Assembly (NCBI GenBank): GCA_001931905.2
Contig: MSJI02000330.1
Coordinates: 1-42,450 of the forward strand
Origin: Cladosporium sp. IMV 00045
Taxonomy: Eukaryota; Ascomycota; Dothideomycetes; Cladosporiales; Cladosporiaceae
Reading direction: 5' to 3'
DNA length: 42,450 nucleotides
Shown: piece by piece, positions 40,967 through 42,450 of the stretch
Numbering within the stretch: the stretch's first letter is position 1
Layout: every line of letters starts with the position of its first letter
Translations under genes and position numbers: made by a program
Notes under the pieces: generated by a model
What the model was told of the DNA's origin: nothing
The model's database searches: none
What the model saw: the letters and a program-made list of their open reading frames with translations, nothing else

Positions 40967-42450
40967 ATGGCACCCCCAACTCAGCACGCCGCCGATGGCC
41001 GCCGCAATGGCGACATCCACCGCGACTATATTGACGACCGCAATGCTCCCGCCCAGGACACTCTCTACACCACCAGTAATGGCGTTCCCATGCCTCACCC
41101 CTACGAGTCTCAGCGTGTCGGCGAGAACGGTCCTCTGCTCCTCCAGGACTTCCACCTGATCGATTTGCTCTCCCACTTCGACCGCGAGCGTATTCCCGAG
41201 CGTGTAGTCCACGCCAAGGGCGGTGGTGCCCACGGTTTCTATAGGACTACCGAGCCTCTGGACGACCTGTGCCTCGCGGACATCTTCCAGAAGGGCAAGG
41301 AGTGCCCCATCTCCGTCCGTTTCTCGACCGTTGGTGGTGAGAGCGGCAGCCCCGATCTTGCTCGCGACCCGCGTGGTTTCTCCGTCAAGTTCAGGACTGA
41401 GGAGGGCAACTGGGACATGGTTGCCAACAACACTCCCGTTTTCTTCCTGCGCGACCCGGCCAAGTTCCCTCACTTCATTCACACCCAGAAGCGCAACCCC
41501 CAGACCAATCTTACGCACGGCGACGACTCTACCTACTTCTGGGACTACCTGTCTCAGAACCCCGAGTCCATCCACCAGGTCATGATCCTTATGGGTGACC
41601 GCGGTATCCCCGACAGCTGGCGCAAGATGAACGGTTACTCCGGCCACACTCTCAAGCTCGTCAACAAGAACGGCGACTGGGTCTACGCACAGATGCACAT
41701 GAAGAGCAAGCAGGGCAACTCGTTTGTCACACAGGAGGACTCTGCCAACTACAGCCCGGACTACTCCCAGAAGGATCTGTTCGATGCGATTGAGGCTGGT
41801 GACTACCCCGGCTGGGACGTCTGCTTCCAGACCATGACCCCTCAGGAGGCCGAGGAGCTCTGGGAGAAGCAGAAGATCAACGTCTTCGACCTGACCCACG
41901 TCTGGCCGCAGAAGCAGTTCCCTCTGCGCAAGGTTGGAGAGTTCTTCCTCAATGAAAACGTCAAGAACTACTTCGCCGAGATCGAGCAGATCGCTTTCAA
42001 CCCCTCCCACATGCCTCCTGGCATCGAGCCCTCTGCCGACCCCGTCTTCCAGTCCCGCCTCTTCTCCTACCCCGACACCCACCGTCACCGCATCGGCGCC
42101 AACTACCAGCAACTCCCCACCAACGCCAGCCGCACCCCTTACCGCGGTGGCAACTTCCAGCGCGACGGCAACATGGCCTTCTACAACCAGGGCAGCCGCC
42201 CCGCTTACCTCAGCTCCATCGAGCCCATCAGCTTCCGCAACCGCAGCGTCAACCTCGACAAGGTGCACGGCTCCTTCGTCGGCAACGCCGTCAGCTTCCT
42301 GTCCGAAATCCGCCCCGAGGACTTCAACGCCCCGCGCGCACTGTGGGAGCGCGTCTTCGACGAGGGCGCCCGCGAGCGCATGATCAGCAACATCTCCGGC
42401 CACATGAGCAACTGCACCCGCGAGGAGATCATCAAGCGCCAGATCGCCAT
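40967..42450 (+). CDS. Monofunctional haem catalase, small-subunit type, 3' end beyond window
   Basis: The frame starts at ATG 40967 (ACAATGGCACCC) and runs off the right edge with 494 codons and no intron. Catalase breaks hydrogen peroxide into water and oxygen. Visible catalytic parts: His89 in KGGGAHGFY, the Asn154-Asn155 pair in VANNTPVFFLRD, and the proximal haem ligand Tyr368 with Arg364 in RLFSYPDTHRHR. Other family blocks are SVRFSTVGGESGSPDLARDPRGF, DDSTYFWDYLSQNPESIHQ and FDLTHVWPQKQFPL. The C-terminal helical block (EIRPEDFNAPRALWERVF) is present, so probably only about 15-30 residues are missing unless a large-subunit extension exists. The short N-terminus and overall spacing suggest a clade 3 small-subunit enzyme (CTA1/CatC relatives), often peroxisomal; any C-terminal targeting signal is outside the window. 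Confidence 0.93.
   Translation, partial: MAPPTQHAADGRRNGDIHRDYIDDRNAPAQDTLYTTSNGVPMPHPYESQRVGENGPLLLQDFHLIDLLSHFDRERIPERVVHAKGGGAHGFYRTTEPLDDLCLADIFQKGKECPISVRFSTVGGESGSPDLARDPRGFSVKFRTEEGNWDMVANNTPVFFLRDPAKFPHFIHTQKRNPQTNLTHGDDSTYFWDYLSQNPESIHQVMILMGDRGIPDSWRKMNGYSGHTLKLVNKNGDWVYAQMHMKSKQGNSFVTQEDSANYSPDYSQKDLFDAIEAGDYPGWDVCFQTMTPQEAEELWEKQKINVFDLTHVWPQKQFPLRKVGEFFLNENVKNYFAEIEQIAFNPSHMPPGIEPSADPVFQSRLFSYPDTHRHRIGANYQQLPTNASRTPYRGGNFQRDGNMAFYNQGSRPAYLSSIEPISFRNRSVNLDKVHGSFVGNAVSFLSEIRPEDFNAPRALWERVFDEGARERMISNISGHMSNCTREEIIKRQIA

Noticed and set aside
40949..42403. 484-codon open frame on the minus strand opposite catalase
   Set aside because: It mirrors the catalase frame; the C/G-rich third positions of the plus-strand gene suppress stops on the other strand. 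Its translation is repetitive Val/Leu/Glu/Gly without any family signature.

Overview
The window is nuclear DNA of a filamentous ascomycete, most likely a Dothideomycete (inference). It has short introns of about 50-70 bases with GTRNGT donors, CTAAC branch points and CAG/TAG acceptors. It also has GC-rich third codon positions, pyrimidine-rich leaders, a SHO1 osmosensor and a fungal mitochondrial uL22. There is no prokaryotic operon structure, no CRISPR array and no recognisable transposon.

Layout: 1118-2249 (+) mitochondrial ribosomal protein uL22m, convergent with 2520-4208 (-), a conserved-looking fungal protein of unknown function. 5479-10041 (+) encodes a 1520-residue protein with an N-terminal histone-fold-like doublet and a long disordered tail carrying five copies of a short motif. 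11168-11878 (+) is the first part of a HAD phosphatase gene, cut off by a 20-N assembly gap at 11910-11929. Directly after the gap the same two genes appear again: the large gene without its first 270 codons (11930-15660) and a complete HAD phosphatase gene (16631-17830). The copies are about 94-95% identical in the large protein but diverge strongly between genes. This is either a tandem duplication or, more likely, two homeologous or haplotypic copies joined end to end by scaffolding.

Further right: 18354-19907 (-) a five-zinc-knuckle Air1/2-type RNA-surveillance protein flanked by a degenerate minisatellite; 21614-23373 (+) an APC-superfamily permease; 24445-26163 (-) a C2H2 zinc-finger protein; 27784-27855 (-) tRNA-Gly(UCC); 28749-30065 (+) a coiled-coil protein ending in a J-domain-like HPD segment; a 4.2-kb stretch without a recognisable gene; 34323-35934 (+) an MFS sugar transporter; 38555-39636 (+) SHO1, four exons with a 15-base last exon; and 40967 to the right edge (+) a catalase lacking only its last residues.

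The genes are mostly housekeeping, transport and stress functions with separate promoters and no visible cluster logic. The most noteworthy items are the histone-fold/short-motif protein and the duplicated block around the gap. No search or alignment program was run; identities are by eye.
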